Below are positions 25,256 to 33,809 of a stretch of DNA of 41,981 nucleotides, one piece after another. Origin of the DNA: Pseudogulbenkiania sp. GTDB taxonomy: Bacteria; Pseudomonadota; Gammaproteobacteria; Burkholderiales; Chromobacteriaceae. The notes beneath the pieces are model-generated. The model was not told the origin of the DNA. It made no database searches and saw only the letters and a program-made list of their open reading frames with translations. How positions within the stretch are numbered: position 1 is the first letter of the stretch; each line of letters opens with the position of its first letter. The translations under genes and the position numbers were made by a program. The DNA lies in the NCBI GenBank assembly GCA_018260425.1, contig JAGLBD010000028.1, forward strand, positions 1 to 41,981. The letters are read 5' to 3'.

Positions 25256-27436
25256 TCAGCGTGTCCGCGACTTGGGTTTAGGCTTTTTACCGCTGCCGAT
25301 CCGTGGTGGCGCATCCTGAAAACGCTTGGCGGAATGCGCGGTACGGGCGGTATTGAACTTGCCGCCGGACTCGCCCGTGCCTTTGGGCTGGAAGGACGGA
25401 ATCAGCTGGTGGCGGCCGTTGCCGATCAAATCGGCACGTCCCATGTCCTGCAGTGCCTCGCGCAGCAGCGGCCAGTTGGCCGGGTCATGGTAGCGCAAGA
25501 AGGCCTTGTGCAGCTTGCGGCGATAACCGTCCCGCACCACATCGACCTTTTCCGAACTGCGCGACAATTTCTTCAGCGGATTGCGTCGGGTATGCCACAT
25601 GGTGGTGGCCATGGCCATCGGCGTCGGCATGAAGGTCTGCACCTGATCGAGACGGAAGTTGTTTTTCTTCAGCCACAGGGCAAGATTCATCATGTCTTCA
25701 TCGGTGGTGCCCGGGTGGGCTGCGATGAAGTACGGGATCAGATACTGCTCTTTGCCGGCCTGGCGCGAGAAGCGTTCGAACAATTCCTTGAACTTGTCGT
25801 ACGCGCCCATGCCCGGCTTCATCATCTTCGACAACGGGCCTTCTTCGGTATGCTCCGGAGCGATTTTCAGGTAACCGCCCACATGGTGGGTCACCAGTTC
25901 CTTGATGTACTCGGGGGAACGTACCGCCAGATCGTAGCGCAAGCCGGAACCGATGGAGATTTTCTTCACGCCCGGCAAGGCCCGCGCCTTGCGGTAGAGC
26001 TGGATCAACGGCGCATGGTCGGTATTGAGGTTTTCGCAAATCCCGGGGTACACACAACTGAGGCGTCGACAAGACGACTCGATTTTCGGATCCTTGCACG
26101 CCAGCCGGTACATATTGGCCGTTGGCCCGCCAAGGTCGGTAATGTGGCCGGTAAACCCGTCGGTCTTGTCGCGGATCTCTTCGATCTCGCGAAGGATGGA
26201 GTCCTCGGAACGGCTTTGAATGATACGGCCCTCATGTTCGGTAATCGAACAGAAGGTACAGCCGCCAAAGCAGCCACGCATGATGTTGACCGAGAAGCGG
26301 ATCATGTCCCAGGCCGGAATACGCGCATCACCATAGCTCGGATGCGGATTGCGGGCAAACGGCATGCCGAACACGTAGTCCATTTCCGGCGTGGTCAACG
26401 GAATCGGCGGAGGTGTCAGCCAGACATCACGGTCACCGTGCAACTGCACCAACGCCCGGGCATTGCCTGGGTTCGACTCCAGATGCAGGGTACGGCTGGC
26501 ATGGGCGTACAACACCGGGTCGTGGGCAACGGCTTCGAAGGCCGGAATACGCACCACGGTACGGGTACGCGCCTCCTTGCGCCGGGCAACGCGCTCGGCC
26601 GCCGGGACGATGCGGATCGGTTGCGGAGCGGCCGGGTCGGTCTTCTCCGGGGTCTCGGGCTGCATGGCGTAAGGGTCGATATGAGGATCGATGCGTCCGG
26701 GGACATCGACGGTGGTCGAGTCCATCTCTTCCCAGCTGTCGTCGGGACGCCAGCCATGCGGGACACAGAACGCCGTTCCGCGTACATCGCGGATTTCCGA
26801 CAGGTGTTCACCACGGGAACAGCGATGTGCGATCTCCACCAAGGCACGCTCGGCATTGCCATACAGCAACAGGTCGGCCTTGGAGTTGGTCAGCACCGAA
26901 GGACGGACCTTGTCGCTCCAGAAATCATAGTGGGCGATACGGCGCAGACTGGCCTCGATACTGCCGATCATGATGCCGGCGCCAGGGTAGGCTTCCCGGC
27001 AGCGCTGGGCATACACGGTCACTGCACGGTCCGGGCGACGGTTAGGTTCGGCATTCGGGGTATAGGCATCATCGGAACGGGGGCGACGATCTGCCGTGTA
27101 ACGGTTGATCATCGAGTCCATATTGCCGGCCGTCACCCCGAAAAACAGATTGGGTTTGCCCAGCACGCGAAACGCATCGGCGGAATGCCAGTCAGGCTGG
27201 CTGATCACGCCGACCCGGAAGCCCTGGGCTTCAAGCAAACGGCCGATCAGGGCCATGCCGAAACTCGGATGGTCGATATAGGCGTCGCCGGTGACCAGAA
27301 TGATGTCACAGGAATCCCAGCCGAGTTCGTCCATTTCAGCACGGCTCATCGGCAGGAACGTGGCGGTTCCGAAGCGCTCGGCCCAGAATTTTTTATAGCT
27401 ATGGATCGGCTTCGGAGCAGGTAATTGGTGTGTCAT
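25256..27436 (-). CDS. YgiQ-family radical SAM protein
   Basis: Protein of 726 aa matching the YgiQ family: an N-terminal B12-binding-like region followed by a radical SAM core and a C-terminal extension. The [4Fe-4S]-binding motif is CFGGCTFCS (C-x3-C-x2-C; about residues 388-396), preceded by SVNIMRG. Other family blocks are [39 protein letters not shown] and [19 protein letters not shown]. The C-terminus is basic and disordered ([13 protein letters not shown]). The reaction is unknown for the family. ATG 27436 has no good Shine-Dalgarno, but the [19 protein letters not shown] beginning fits the family. It is transcribed alone, ending at the palindrome before the oxidase. Confidence 0.93.
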   Translation of the reverse strand: MTHQLPAPKPIHSYKKFWAERFGTATFLPMSRAEMDELGWDSCDIILVTGDAYIDHPSFGMALIGRLLEAQGFRVGVISQPDWHSADAFRVLGKPNLFFGVTAGNMDSMINRYTADRRPRSDDAYTPNAEPNRRPDRAVTVYAQRCREAYPGAGIMIGSIEASLRRIAHYDFWSDKVRPSVLTNSKADLLLYGNAERALVEIAHRCSRGEHLSEIRDVRGTAFCVPHGWRPDDSWEEMDSTTVDVPGRIDPHIDPYAMQPETPEKTDPAAPQPIRIVPAAERVARRKEARTRTVVRIPAFEAVAHDPVLYAHASRTLHLESNPGNARALVQLHGDRDVWLTPPPIPLTTPEMDYVFGMPFARNPHPSYGDARIPAWDMIRFSVNIMRGCFGGCTFCSITEHEGRIIQSRSEDSILREIEEIRDKTDGFTGHITDLGGPTANMYRLACKDPKIESSCRRLSCVYPGICENLNTDHAPLIQLYRKARALPGVKKISIGSGLRYDLAVRSPEYIKELVTHHVGGYLKIAPEHTEEGPLSKMMKPGMGAYDKFKELFERFSRQAGKEQYLIPYFIAAHPGTTDEDMMNLALWLKKNNFRLDQVQTFMPTPMAMATTMWHTRRNPLKKLSRSSEKVDVVRDGYRRKLHKAFLRYHDPANWPLLREALQDMGRADLIGNGRHQLIPSFQPKGTGESGGKFNTARTAHSAKRFQDAPPRIGSGKKPKPKSRTR

Positions 27437-27586
27437 GGTGGGGGTATCGATTCAGGCAGACGCGCATTGTGCCAGAAAGCGCGGCACGGGTTAAGTCATT
27501 TTGTCTGTTTTTTCAACACTCTAGCAGGAAAACATGCAGACATACGCGAAGAGGGAGGCCACTAACGGCGCCGCTGACCTATAAAC

Positions 27587-27592
27587 TATAAT
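27587..27592 (+). promoter_or_regulatory. -10 element before the GAF-PAS-GGDEF gene
   Basis: A perfect TATAAT lies about 30 bases before the ATG at 27623. No recognisable -35 is placed 16-18 bases upstream, so the promoter may need an activator or another sigma factor. Confidence 0.4.
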
Positions 27593-27622
27593 GGAATAAA
27601 TACAAAAGCCGGATGAAATGGA

Positions 27623-29035
27623 ATGAAACTGGAATTCCCCGCTGCAGAACACGCCAGACTCGAATTGATCAGGGATCTGAATATGTCAGACCCCAACCCG
27701 CGACTGGAAAGCCTGATTCGTATCGCCCGGCATACCTTCGGGACAGAAGCCGTAGCGATCACCCTGCTGGATGCCGACACCCAATGGATCAAGGCCGCCA
27801 GCGGCCTGCCCTTCCGTCACTGTCAGCGCCGCGACTCGATTTGCCAGTACACCCTGCTTGCCGAAGACGGCCAACTGCTGATCGACGACCTCAGTGTCGA
27901 TGAGCGCTTCACCACCGCACCGCTCGTCTGCGAGCACGGGTTTCGCAGCTATGCCGGCAAAACCCTTTACTCGCGCGAGGGCTTCCCGCTGGGGGCGTTT
28001 TGTGTGCTGGATACGGTACCGCGCCGCCTCACCAGCACCGAACTGGCAGTACTCGGCGATCTCGCCGCTCTGGCCGAGCGTGAGTTTCATCTCTGTGAGG
28101 TATCGCAGCACATCCTCAAAAAGCAGGTCGATGGCTGGAATGCCATGGACCGGGCTACCGACCTGCAAGCCATTGTCGATCACCTGCCGGTGCTGGTGGC
28201 CTACGTCGGCCGGGATGGCCGCTACCGCTACGCCAATGCTATTTACAAGGAATGGTCAGGACTGGACTACTCCAGCATCATCGGCAAAACCATTATTGAA
28301 GTCGTCGGGCCTGAGCATGCAGCTGAATTGGAGCCGCATACGCAGCAAGCGCTATCAGGAAAACAGGCTATTTACGAAACCTCTCATGTGATCATGGGAC
28401 TGCACCGCCACTTACGTGGAGTATTGACTCCCGACCTCCGAGAAGATGGCTCTATTCCCGGCTACTACCTGATGGTTCAGGACATTACCGCCCGCAAAAC
28501 GCTGGAAGACACCCTGATGCAGCAGGCACGCGAAGACCCGCTGACCGGTCTGCCCAACCGCCGCGCCGCTCTGGAACAGATTACCGCCGCGCTCAACCGC
28601 CAGACCCGGGTGAAAAAAGGTCTTGCGGTAATGTTCCTTGATCTGGACGGTTTCAAAGGCATCAATGACTCGCTGGGCCACGATGCCGGCGATGCCTTGC
28701 TGCAGCAATTTGCCGGGCGCTTGCTCACCGCCGTGCGTTCCACCGACATGGTGGCACGACTGGCCGGCGATGAATTCGTTATTCTGCTGGAACATCTCGG
28801 TAATGCCGAGGCGGACTGTCGTGCTCTGGCGAGCAAACTGATCAAAGCGATCAACCTGCCTTTCATCTTGCCGCAGGGCAGTGTCAGCGTTACCACCAGC
28901 ATCGGCATCGCACTCAATCAAACCGCCCAGCCGGTGATGGCGGAAACACTGGTGTCCGAGGCCGATCAAGCCATGTACAGGGCCAAGCGTCAGGGCAAGA
29001 ACCGTTACGTGCTGAGTGCCGCCCGCCCCGCCTAG
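27623..29035 (+). CDS. GAF-PAS-GGDEF protein, AGDEF variant
   Basis: Cytoplasmic signalling protein of 470 aa. A GAF domain (about residues 22-165) contains AVAITLLDADTQWIKAASGL and FRSYAGKTLYSREGFPLGAF. It is followed by a PAS domain (about 185-300; IVDHLPVLVAYVGRDGRYRY) and a GGDEF domain. The active-site loop reads RLAGDEFVILL (about 379-389), with Ala in place of the first Gly. Some AGDEF proteins are active cyclases, so activity is possible but not certain. The RxxD inhibitory site is intact (RSTD). The start ATG 27623 has only a weak RBS. There is no EAL domain. The free-standing gene ends just before a 10-bp hairpin. Confidence 0.9.
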   Translation: MKLEFPAAEHARLELIRDLNMSDPNPRLESLIRIARHTFGTEAVAITLLDADTQWIKAASGLPFRHCQRRDSICQYTLLAEDGQLLIDDLSVDERFTTAPLVCEHGFRSYAGKTLYSREGFPLGAFCVLDTVPRRLTSTELAVLGDLAALAEREFHLCEVSQHILKKQVDGWNAMDRATDLQAIVDHLPVLVAYVGRDGRYRYANAIYKEWSGLDYSSIIGKTIIEVVGPEHAAELEPHTQQALSGKQAIYETSHVIMGLHRHLRGVLTPDLREDGSIPGYYLMVQDITARKTLEDTLMQQAREDPLTGLPNRRAALEQITAALNRQTRVKKGLAVMFLDLDGFKGINDSLGHDAGDALLQQFAGRLLTAVRSTDMVARLAGDEFVILLEHLGNAEADCRALASKLIKAINLPFILPQGSVSVTTSIGIALNQTAQPVMAETLVSEADQAMYRAKRQGKNRYVLSAARPA

Positions 29036-29056
29036 GCAGGACATGACCGGGGTCAA

Positions 29057-29081
29057 ACCATACCGCCGGCAGCGGTATGGT
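29057..29081. terminator. Hairpin after the GAF-PAS-GGDEF gene
   Basis: ACCATACCGC (29057-29066) pairs perfectly with GCGGTATGGT (29072-29081) around a 5-base loop, 22 bases past the stop and 38 before the next ATG. No T run follows on the plus strand. It may be a weak terminator or part of the next gene's leader. Confidence 0.45.
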
Positions 29082-29118
29082 AAGATCTCCCCCCGACTTC
29101 AGGAAAACAACGCACAAC

Positions 29119-29997
29119 ATGAAGCGTCTGATCCCGCTGTTTGCCCTTCTGCCGTTGACTCTGGCCGGTGCTGCCTTGCCGGACCATCTGGGCGATATCG
29201 CCCAATGGAAAACCCTGGATTGGGATCATCCCGGCACTAGTGCGCTGTGGCAGGAAAAGAATTGGGTGAACTATATTGGCGCCCCCGCCCCCGGGGAAAA
29301 CCGCCAGCGCATTCAAGATCTGCGTCTTGCCGACGTCGATGTCTTCGCGATACTGGCCCGCACCGGCGCGGCTCGCCAACCGGATCAACTCCAATTGCTG
29401 ACCCATGCCAACGACCGGCGCCGCAATCAGTGTCAGGCCCTGTCGCGCTGGGCCAAAGCGCGGTTTGGTGTGCCGGGCCTTGTCGTGGATGGTGGCTATA
29501 CGCTGACCGCAGATAGCAACAAAAGCACCATTCTCGACCTGAATGCCCAATGGGAGCTGGGAACGACTCGTTTGACGCTGTTGTGCCAGGCGCGGGAAAC
29601 GGCAGGCAAGACCGTCAGCGAGGCCTTCAGCCGTCTGGTGTTTTCCAGTGCGGCCACTACGCCACCCTTGAAACCCCTGCTCAATGTCTCCTGTACCCGC
29701 AACGAACAGGCCGGAGCCTCGGAACCCGGCCGCAGCCTGGAGCGCATGGCCTTTATTGTCGATGAAAACCGCTTGTTGATCCGTCGTCCCGACAAGGCCC
29801 CGCTGAAAGCCTCCGAAGTACGCATCGAGAACGACAGCGTGACCTTCTCGCTGGAAAAAGATACCGCCAGTAACGATTACCGGCTGGATCGTTCCAGCGG
29901 ACGCCTCACCGGCACGCTGAGACTGGCCGGCATTCCGATGATCCGCATCAGCGGCAACTGTCAGATGAAGCCCTTGCCGGGCCCTGCTCTCCCCTGA
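29119..29997 (+). CDS. Hypothetical exported protein, 292 aa
   Basis: I do not recognise this protein. It starts with a clear signal peptide (MKRLIPLFALLPLTLAGAA, then LPDHLGDIAQWKTLDWDHPG), so it is secreted or periplasmic. The rest looks soluble with alternating strands. It has a Trp-rich N-terminal part (WDHPGTSALWQEKNWVNYIG) and Cys at several positions (RRNQCQALSRW, TLLCQARET, LNVSCTRNEQ, SGNCQMKPL) that could form disulfides. The C-terminal half (LERMAFIVDENRLLIRRPDK, then DYRLDRSSGRLTG) reads like a small beta-rich domain. AGGA is 14 bases upstream of ATG 29119, a loose RBS. It is followed by a strong bidirectional terminator. Confidence 0.75.
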   Translation: MKRLIPLFALLPLTLAGAALPDHLGDIAQWKTLDWDHPGTSALWQEKNWVNYIGAPAPGENRQRIQDLRLADVDVFAILARTGAARQPDQLQLLTHANDRRRNQCQALSRWAKARFGVPGLVVDGGYTLTADSNKSTILDLNAQWELGTTRLTLLCQARETAGKTVSEAFSRLVFSSAATTPPLKPLLNVSCTRNEQAGASEPGRSLERMAFIVDENRLLIRRPDKAPLKASEVRIENDSVTFSLEKDTASNDYRLDRSSGRLTGTLRLAGIPMIRISGNCQMKPLPGPALP

Positions 29998-30033
29998 GCC
30001 CTTAGCCGCACGCCAGCGGCATCCCGACAAAGC

Positions 30034-30070
30034 AAAACCGCTCCCGGGGACAGACCCCGGGAGCGGTTTT
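30034..30070. terminator. Bidirectional intrinsic terminator
   Basis: A 16-bp perfect stem (30034-30049 with 30055-30070) with a 5-base loop, GC-rich at the top and AAAA/TTTT at the base, so it works in both directions. It separates the plus-strand unknown gene from the minus-strand ABC operon. Confidence 0.92.
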
Positions 30071-30088
30071 GACTCAAACCACCAATGC

Positions 30089-31051
30089 TTAGCGCGACTT
30101 GACGAACGGAATCCCGATCGACTTGGGCGCAATGGCGCGACCGACAAACCCGGCCAGCAGCAGCACCGTCAACACATACGGAATCACCGCAATGAACTGT
30201 GACGGAATAATGCCGATACCCGGCACTGCCACCCCTTCAAGACGAATCTGGATCGCATCGGCAAAGGCAAACAGCAAGCAACCAATCACCGCCTGAACCG
30301 GACGCCACTTCCCGAAAATCAATGCTGCCAGCGCCAGAAAGCCCTTGCCGGCGGTCATTTCCTTGATGAAGGCACCGGTCTGGTAAACCGACAGGAAAGT
30401 ACCGGCCATACCGCACAGCATCCCGTTCCAGAACAGGGCGATGTAACGGATACGGGCGACGGAAATACCCGCCGTGTCTGCCGCGTGGGGGTTTTCACCC
30501 ACGGCACGCAGGCGCAAACCGAAACGGCTCTTGTAAATGAACCAGGTCACCACCGGAATGATCAGGATCGTGAGGTACACCAGAATACTGTGACCGGACA
30601 ACAGGCGACTGTAGAGCGCGCCAATCACCGGCACATCCGCCAGTTGCTCGGCAAACGGCAGGGTGATTTCATGAAAACGTCCGGCATCCGGCAGTTGCGG
30701 CGAATTACCGCCCTGCTGGAACCACGCCAAACCCAGTACCGGCGTGATACCCGACGCAATGGTATTCACGGCCATACCGGAAATCAGCTGGTTGCCGTTG
30801 TAGGTCACCGAAACAAAGGCGTGCAACATGGCCAGCATCACGGCAGCCATCATCCCGGCGCAGAGACCGATCCACGGGTTCTGCGTCATATAGGCAGCGG
30901 CAGCCGAGGCAAAGGCCGCCGCCAGCATCTTGCCTTCCAGGCTGATGTCGACAACGCCGGAACGCTCGGAAAACAGACCGGCCAACGACGCCAGCACCAG
31001 CGGAGTCGCAACGCGGATGGTCGAATCGAGAACACTGATCAACTGATCCAT
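30089..31051 (-). CDS. BMP-type ABC transporter permease 2
   Basis: Inner-membrane permease of 320 aa with about 8-10 hydrophobic helices. It belongs to the branched-chain-type permease family and is similar to NupQ/YufQ of nucleoside importers. Conserved pieces are PLVLASLAGLFSERSGVVDI, then SLEGKMLAAAFASAAAAY; SRFGLRLRAVGENPHAADTA; and GKGFLALAALIFGKWRP. I prefer ATG 31051 (GGAG 9 bases upstream), 2 bases past the stop of permease 1; GTG 31057, overlapping that stop, is possible. It is the last gene of the operon and pairs with permease 1 as the second membrane subunit. The substrate is inferred as nucleoside-like from the family. Confidence 0.9.
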   Translation of the reverse strand: MDQLISVLDSTIRVATPLVLASLAGLFSERSGVVDISLEGKMLAAAFASAAAAYMTQNPWIGLCAGMMAAVMLAMLHAFVSVTYNGNQLISGMAVNTIASGITPVLGLAWFQQGGNSPQLPDAGRFHEITLPFAEQLADVPVIGALYSRLLSGHSILVYLTILIIPVVTWFIYKSRFGLRLRAVGENPHAADTAGISVARIRYIALFWNGMLCGMAGTFLSVYQTGAFIKEMTAGKGFLALAALIFGKWRPVQAVIGCLLFAFADAIQIRLEGVAVPGIGIIPSQFIAVIPYVLTVLLLAGFVGRAIAPKSIGIPFVKSR

Positions 31052-31053
31052 AT

Positions 31054-32154
31054 TCACTTTCTCCGCTTGAAGAGAGGGGCGATGAACGGCTCGAAAAGGT
31101 TTTCAAGCGCACCGCAAAACAGAATGATCAGACCCTGAATGAAAATGATCATCTCGCGGGTAATCACCGGCTTTTCGAATGACAGGTCCAGCCCACCCTG
31201 AGTCAGCGCACCAAACAGCAAGGCCGACAGGAAGATACCGACCGGATGGTTGCGACCCATCAGCGCCACGGCCACACCGACAAAGCCGATACCGTTGGTA
31301 AACGCCACATTCATGCGGTGGGTCGACCCCAGCAATTCATTCACGGCAGCCAGACCCGACAAGGCGCCGGAGACGCACATGGCCAGCAGGATTACCAAGG
31401 TCACGTTGATCCCGGCATAGCGGGCCGCTTTGTCATTGACGCCGACGGTACGCAACTGGAAACCCCAGCGGGTATGCCAAACCACGATATAGAACAACAC
31501 CGAGGCTACAATGGCCAGAATAAAGCTGGCATTGAGCGGTGTCGCAGGAATATCCAGCCCCACCGAGGCCGCGATGGCCTGCATCGACGACACCCAGGAG
31601 GATGCACCGAATTCACGGGTGGTCGGGTTTTGCGAACCCGGTTCGATCAGCAAATGGCCAATCAGGTACAGCATCAACGACGAGGCGATGAAGTTGAACA
31701 TCATGGTGGTCACCACGATGTGACTGCCGCGCCGTGCCTGCAGCCAGCCCGGGATGAATGCCCAGGCGGCACCAAACAGCATGGACGCCAGAATGGCCAG
31801 CGTGACCATCAGCGGAGCCGGCAATACCGTGTCGAAGGCCAGCACGACCAGCGTTACCCCCAGACCGCCCAGATAGGCCTGTCCTTCGGCACCGATGTTG
31901 AACATCCCGGCGTGAAACGCGGTTGCCACAGCCAGACCGGTAAAGACAAAGCTGGTGGTATAGAACAGCGTGTAGCCGATCCCCTCACCGTAGCCGACGG
32001 CCCCTTTGACCAGAATTTCCAGGCACTCGAGCGGGTTTTCCCCGATAAGCCAGGTCACCAGTGCAGTGACCAGCAACGCGGCCATCAGGTTCAGCGCTGG
32101 CAAGACAGTCAGCTGAGCCCAACGCGGCAGCGTGGACGGTTGTCCGAATTTCAA
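31054..32154 (-). CDS. BMP-type ABC transporter permease 1
   Basis: Inner-membrane permease of 366 aa, first of the pair, resembling NupP/YufP. Markers are FTGLAVATAFHAGMFNIGAE with GQAYLGGLG, TRWGFQLRTVGVNDKAARYA with GINVTLVILLAM, and FTNGIGFVGVAVALMGRNHP. The only start near the previous gene is TTG at 32154, whose bases overlap the ATPase stop (TTGA). A G9 run (32169-32161) lies 6 bases upstream in the place of a Shine-Dalgarno. The next in-frame ATG falls inside the first membrane helix (residue 24), which supports the TTG. The end overlaps the start region of permease 2. A change in the G9 length would not shift this frame but could alter initiation. Confidence 0.9.
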   Translation of the reverse strand: MKFGQPSTLPRWAQLTVLPALNLMAALLVTALVTWLIGENPLECLEILVKGAVGYGEGIGYTLFYTTSFVFTGLAVATAFHAGMFNIGAEGQAYLGGLGVTLVVLAFDTVLPAPLMVTLAILASMLFGAAWAFIPGWLQARRGSHIVVTTMMFNFIASSLMLYLIGHLLIEPGSQNPTTREFGASSWVSSMQAIAASVGLDIPATPLNASFILAIVASVLFYIVVWHTRWGFQLRTVGVNDKAARYAGINVTLVILLAMCVSGALSGLAAVNELLGSTHRMNVAFTNGIGFVGVAVALMGRNHPVGIFLSALLFGALTQGGLDLSFEKPVITREMIIFIQGLIILFCGALENLFEPFIAPLFKRRK

Positions 32155-33677
32155 TGTGAGCCCCCCCCCATCAACAGACCCAGCGAGGTGGTGGTCGCTT
32201 CGTTACCGGACACTTCGCCGGTAATCTTGCCACCTGCCATCACCAGAATCCGGTCGGACAGCGCCAGAATTTCTTCCAGTTCCACCGACACCAACAAAAT
32301 TGCCTTGCCTTCATCGCGCAACTGGATGAGGCGTTTGTGAATGAACTCGATTGCACCGATATCGACACCGCGGGTCGGCTGGCCAATCAGCAACAGCTCG
32401 GGGTTGGCATCGATCTCACGCGCCAGCACCACTTTCTGCTGATTACCGCCCGACAACAAACCAACGCGCAACAGGGCGTTGGCCGGACGAATGTCGAACT
32501 CGCTGATGAAGGTCCGGGTACGCTCGATCAATGCCTTGCGGGAAAACAGCGGGCCGCGCGACAACGCTGCCGTGTCGTCATAGCCAAGGATGGCATTTTC
32601 ATACATCGAGAATGCCTTGACCAAGCCTTCGCGCGAGCGGTCTTCGGGCACATGGGCAATACCCAGTTTGCGCAACTCGGCTGCACGCGGATGGCGATAG
32701 CGACGCGCGCACAGATCTTCGCCCTTGAACACAATGGCACCGGTCGTCGGCACCAGCATCCCGGCCAGTACTTCCAGCAACTCGGACTGACCATTGCCGG
32801 AGACCCCGGCCACACCGACGATTTCGCCGGCACGCACCGTGAAGTTCAACGAATCCAGCAGCTTGACGCCACGCTCGTCGGTCAACGACAGGTTTTTGAC
32901 GTCCAGCACCGCGTCACCCGCGTTGCACTCGGCCTTGTTGACCTTCAGGATTACCTTGCGGCCCACCATCAGATCGGCCAGGATTTCCTGATTGACATCA
33001 CGGGTGAACACATTGCCCACCACCTTGCCGGCGCGCATCACCGACACCGCGTCGGTGATTTCCATCACTTCGCGAAGCTTGTGGGTGATCAGGATCACGG
33101 TCTTGCCCTGATCGCGCAAGGCATTGAGGATGCGGAACAGATGATCCGCTTCCTGAGGCGTCAACACCGCGGTCGGCTCGTCCAGAATCAGGACATCGGC
33201 CCCACGGTACAGCGCCTTGAGGATTTCAACGCGTTGCTGCAGGCCAACGCCCAGCTCGCCGACAATGGCGTCCGGATCGACCTCCAGCGAATAATCCTTG
33301 TTGAGAGCCTTGAGGTGCTCGCGCGCGGCAGCCATGCCTTCGGCAAGCAGCATGCCTCCTTCGGCCCCCAGGACAATGTTTTCCAGCACGGTAAAGGTGT
33401 CTACCAGCATGAAATGCTGGTGCACCATCCCGATGCCGAGACGAATGGCTTCCTGGCTATTGCGAATGCGCGTTTCACGGCCATGCACCTTGATGGCGCC
33501 GGTATCGGCCTGATAATAGCCGTACAGGATGCTCATCAGCGTGGATTTGCCCGCGCCATTCTCGCCGATGATGCCATGGATGGATCCTTTGGCAATGCTC
33601 ATCGACACGTCTTCGTTGGCCTTGACGGCACCGAAGCTCTTGCTGATGCCGATCAACTCGATGGCAATGTCGGTCAT
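32151..33677 (-). CDS. BMP-type ABC transporter ATP-binding protein (two ATPase domains)
   Basis: Cytoplasmic ATPase of 508 aa with two fused nucleotide-binding domains, as in NupO/YufO and sugar importers. Domain 1 has Walker A GENGAGKSTLMSIL (about 36-49), signature-like VGELGVGLQQRVEILKALYR and Walker B VLILDEPTAVLTP. Domain 2 has the degenerate Walker A GVSGNGQSELLEVL, signature LLSGGNQQKVVLAREI and LLLIGQPTRGVDIGA (Walker B with Gln, the usual form of the second domain in this family). The start at 33677 gives the canonical MTDIAIELIGISKSFG. The C-terminus MGGGSH is encoded by the G9 tract, so tract slippage would change the last residues and the stop. It is translationally coupled to permease 1. 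Confidence 0.94.
   Translation of the reverse strand: MTDIAIELIGISKSFGAVKANEDVSMSIAKGSIHGIIGENGAGKSTLMSILYGYYQADTGAIKVHGRETRIRNSQEAIRLGIGMVHQHFMLVDTFTVLENIVLGAEGGMLLAEGMAAAREHLKALNKDYSLEVDPDAIVGELGVGLQQRVEILKALYRGADVLILDEPTAVLTPQEADHLFRILNALRDQGKTVILITHKLREVMEITDAVSVMRAGKVVGNVFTRDVNQEILADLMVGRKVILKVNKAECNAGDAVLDVKNLSLTDERGVKLLDSLNFTVRAGEIVGVAGVSGNGQSELLEVLAGMLVPTTGAIVFKGEDLCARRYRHPRAAELRKLGIAHVPEDRSREGLVKAFSMYENAILGYDDTAALSRGPLFSRKALIERTRTFISEFDIRPANALLRVGLLSGGNQQKVVLAREIDANPELLLIGQPTRGVDIGAIEFIHKRLIQLRDEGKAILLVSVELEEILALSDRILVMAGGKITGEVSGNEATTTSLGLLMGGGSH
32161..32169 (-). repeat. G9 homopolymer at the ATPase/permease junction
   Basis: Nine C in a row on the plus strand (G9 on the transcript) encode the Gly-Gly-Gly end of the ATPase. 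The run lies 6 bases upstream of the TTG start of permease 1, so it overlaps the position of its ribosome-binding site. Confidence 0.85.
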
Positions 33678-33734
33678 ACTTGTTTGCTTCCCCGGTTCTG
33701 AGATGACACCAACATCAGTCCTGACGATATAACT

Positions 33735-33773
33735 CAAACGGACACGCAGGCTGTGTGCCAGCGTGTCCGTTTG
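33735..33773 (-). terminator. Hairpin between the BMP gene and the ATPase gene
   Basis: CAAACGGACACGC (33735-33747) pairs perfectly with GCGTGTCCGTTTG (33761-33773), loop 13. It lies 37 bases past the BMP stop. There is only a short T run on the minus strand. It probably protects the binding-protein mRNA or attenuates the rest of the operon. A tandem copy of GCCGGTCAGA (33783 and 33797) precedes it. Confidence 0.6.
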
Positions 33774-33809
33774 TCAGGGTCTGCCGGTCAGATTGTGCCG
33801 GTCAGACGC

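Noticed and set aside
26460-26480. GGGTTCGACTCC, resembling a tRNA T-arm
   Set aside because: It is inside ygiQ coding sequence and there is no cloverleaf around it.
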